Source: Chloroflexota bacterium
Lineage (GTDB): Bacteria; Chloroflexota; Dehalococcoidia; Tepidiformales; Tepidiformaceae
Assembly: GCA_025350285.1 (NCBI GenBank)
Contig: JANXYE010000279.1
Span: forward strand, 1 to 5,035
Reading direction: 5' to 3'
Length of the DNA: 5,035 bases
Both the position numbers and the translations under genes were made by a program. Shown here one piece after another: positions 4,926-5,035 of the stretch. Positions within the stretch are counted from its first letter, which is position 1. Every line of letters begins with the position of its first letter. The notes beneath the pieces were generated by a model. It saw only the letters and a list, made by a program, of their open reading frames with translations, did not search any database and was not told the DNA's origin.

Positions 4926-5035
4926 GTGCCGATTCAAACCGTGTTTCTCGACGCGGGCGGTGTGCTGGTGAACCCCAACTGGACACGCATCAGCGAGGTG
5001 CTGGCGGTCCACGGCGTCGCGGTCAGCGCGGCGAG
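4926..5035 (+). CDS. HAD-superfamily hydrolase, N-terminal fragment (3' end outside window)
   Basis: GTG at 4926 opens a frame of 36 complete codons running off the right edge; an in-frame TAA at 4914-4916 and no other candidate start make this GTG the likely start. Residues 6-15, VFLDAGGVLV, are HAD motif I: a hydrophobic strand followed by the nucleophilic Asp (D9). The residue two places on is Gly (G11), giving DxGGVL, as in many subfamily IA members, rather than the general-acid Asp of classical phosphatases. The cap domain and motifs II-IV are not visible, so phosphatase, dehalogenase or other activity cannot be chosen. There is no good Shine-Dalgarno sequence; TAAGCT lies 6 nt before the GTG, so this mRNA may also be leaderless, though no matching -35 box is seen. 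Confidence 0.75.
   Translation, partial: MPIQTVFLDAGGVLVNPNWTRISEVLAVHGVAVSAA

Overview
High-GC bacterial DNA, gene-dense with genes on both strands. I see no rRNA, tRNA, CRISPR array, transposase or phage gene. The best guess is a Chloroflexota (Dehalococcoidia-like) bacterium or a related lineage. This rests on a secreted protein with a Pro/Thr/Ser-rich linker and a short 'GWNLVTW ... W..Y..GTPAYVN' C-terminal module, a style I associate with that phylum. The assignment is an inference and is not tested.

Layout. 1-939 (+): C-terminal 312 residues of a flavin-dependent Baeyer-Villiger-type monooxygenase, cut by the left edge. 940-1377: no gene seen, but it holds a long imperfect inverted repeat. 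2551 to 1378 (-): a compact three-gene metal-response operon. It encodes a MerR-family regulator, a two-helix MerF/MerT-like membrane protein with a CxxC in helix 1, and a CopZ-type zinc/[2Fe-2S] metallochaperone. Both gene junctions are ATGA overlaps. In front of the regulator is a promoter with the 19-bp spacer and central dyad typical of MerR targets, with its -10 element only 7 nt from the ATG, so the mRNA is probably leaderless. 2552-2714 is the divergent control region. It also carries a strong hairpin plus T-run just upstream of the next gene. 2715-3278 (+): a pyridoxamine 5'-phosphate-oxidase-fold (FMN/F420-type) protein. 3354-3538 (-): a small gene of about 61 codons, visible only when a one-base frameshift is allowed. 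3679-4511 (+): a secreted or anchored protein with an Ig-like domain, Pro/Thr/Ser linker and C-terminal module, also broken by a one-base frameshift. 4512-4925: no confident gene, but short repeats and an ambiguous ORF remnant. 4926-5035 (+): the start of a HAD-superfamily hydrolase, cut by the right edge.

How the genes work together. Only the operon is a clear functional unit. A metal-sensing regulator would control itself, a small metal-ion importer and a soluble Cys-rich metallochaperone. No mercuric reductase or periplasmic MerP is present in the window, so the metal (Hg, Cu or another thiophilic ion) is undecided. The monooxygenase and the PPOX-fold protein are both probable flavin/deazaflavin oxidoreductases, but nothing visible links them. 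The two frameshifts lie 400 bp apart and both look like one base missing from a short homopolymer, so sequence error is a serious alternative to gene decay.
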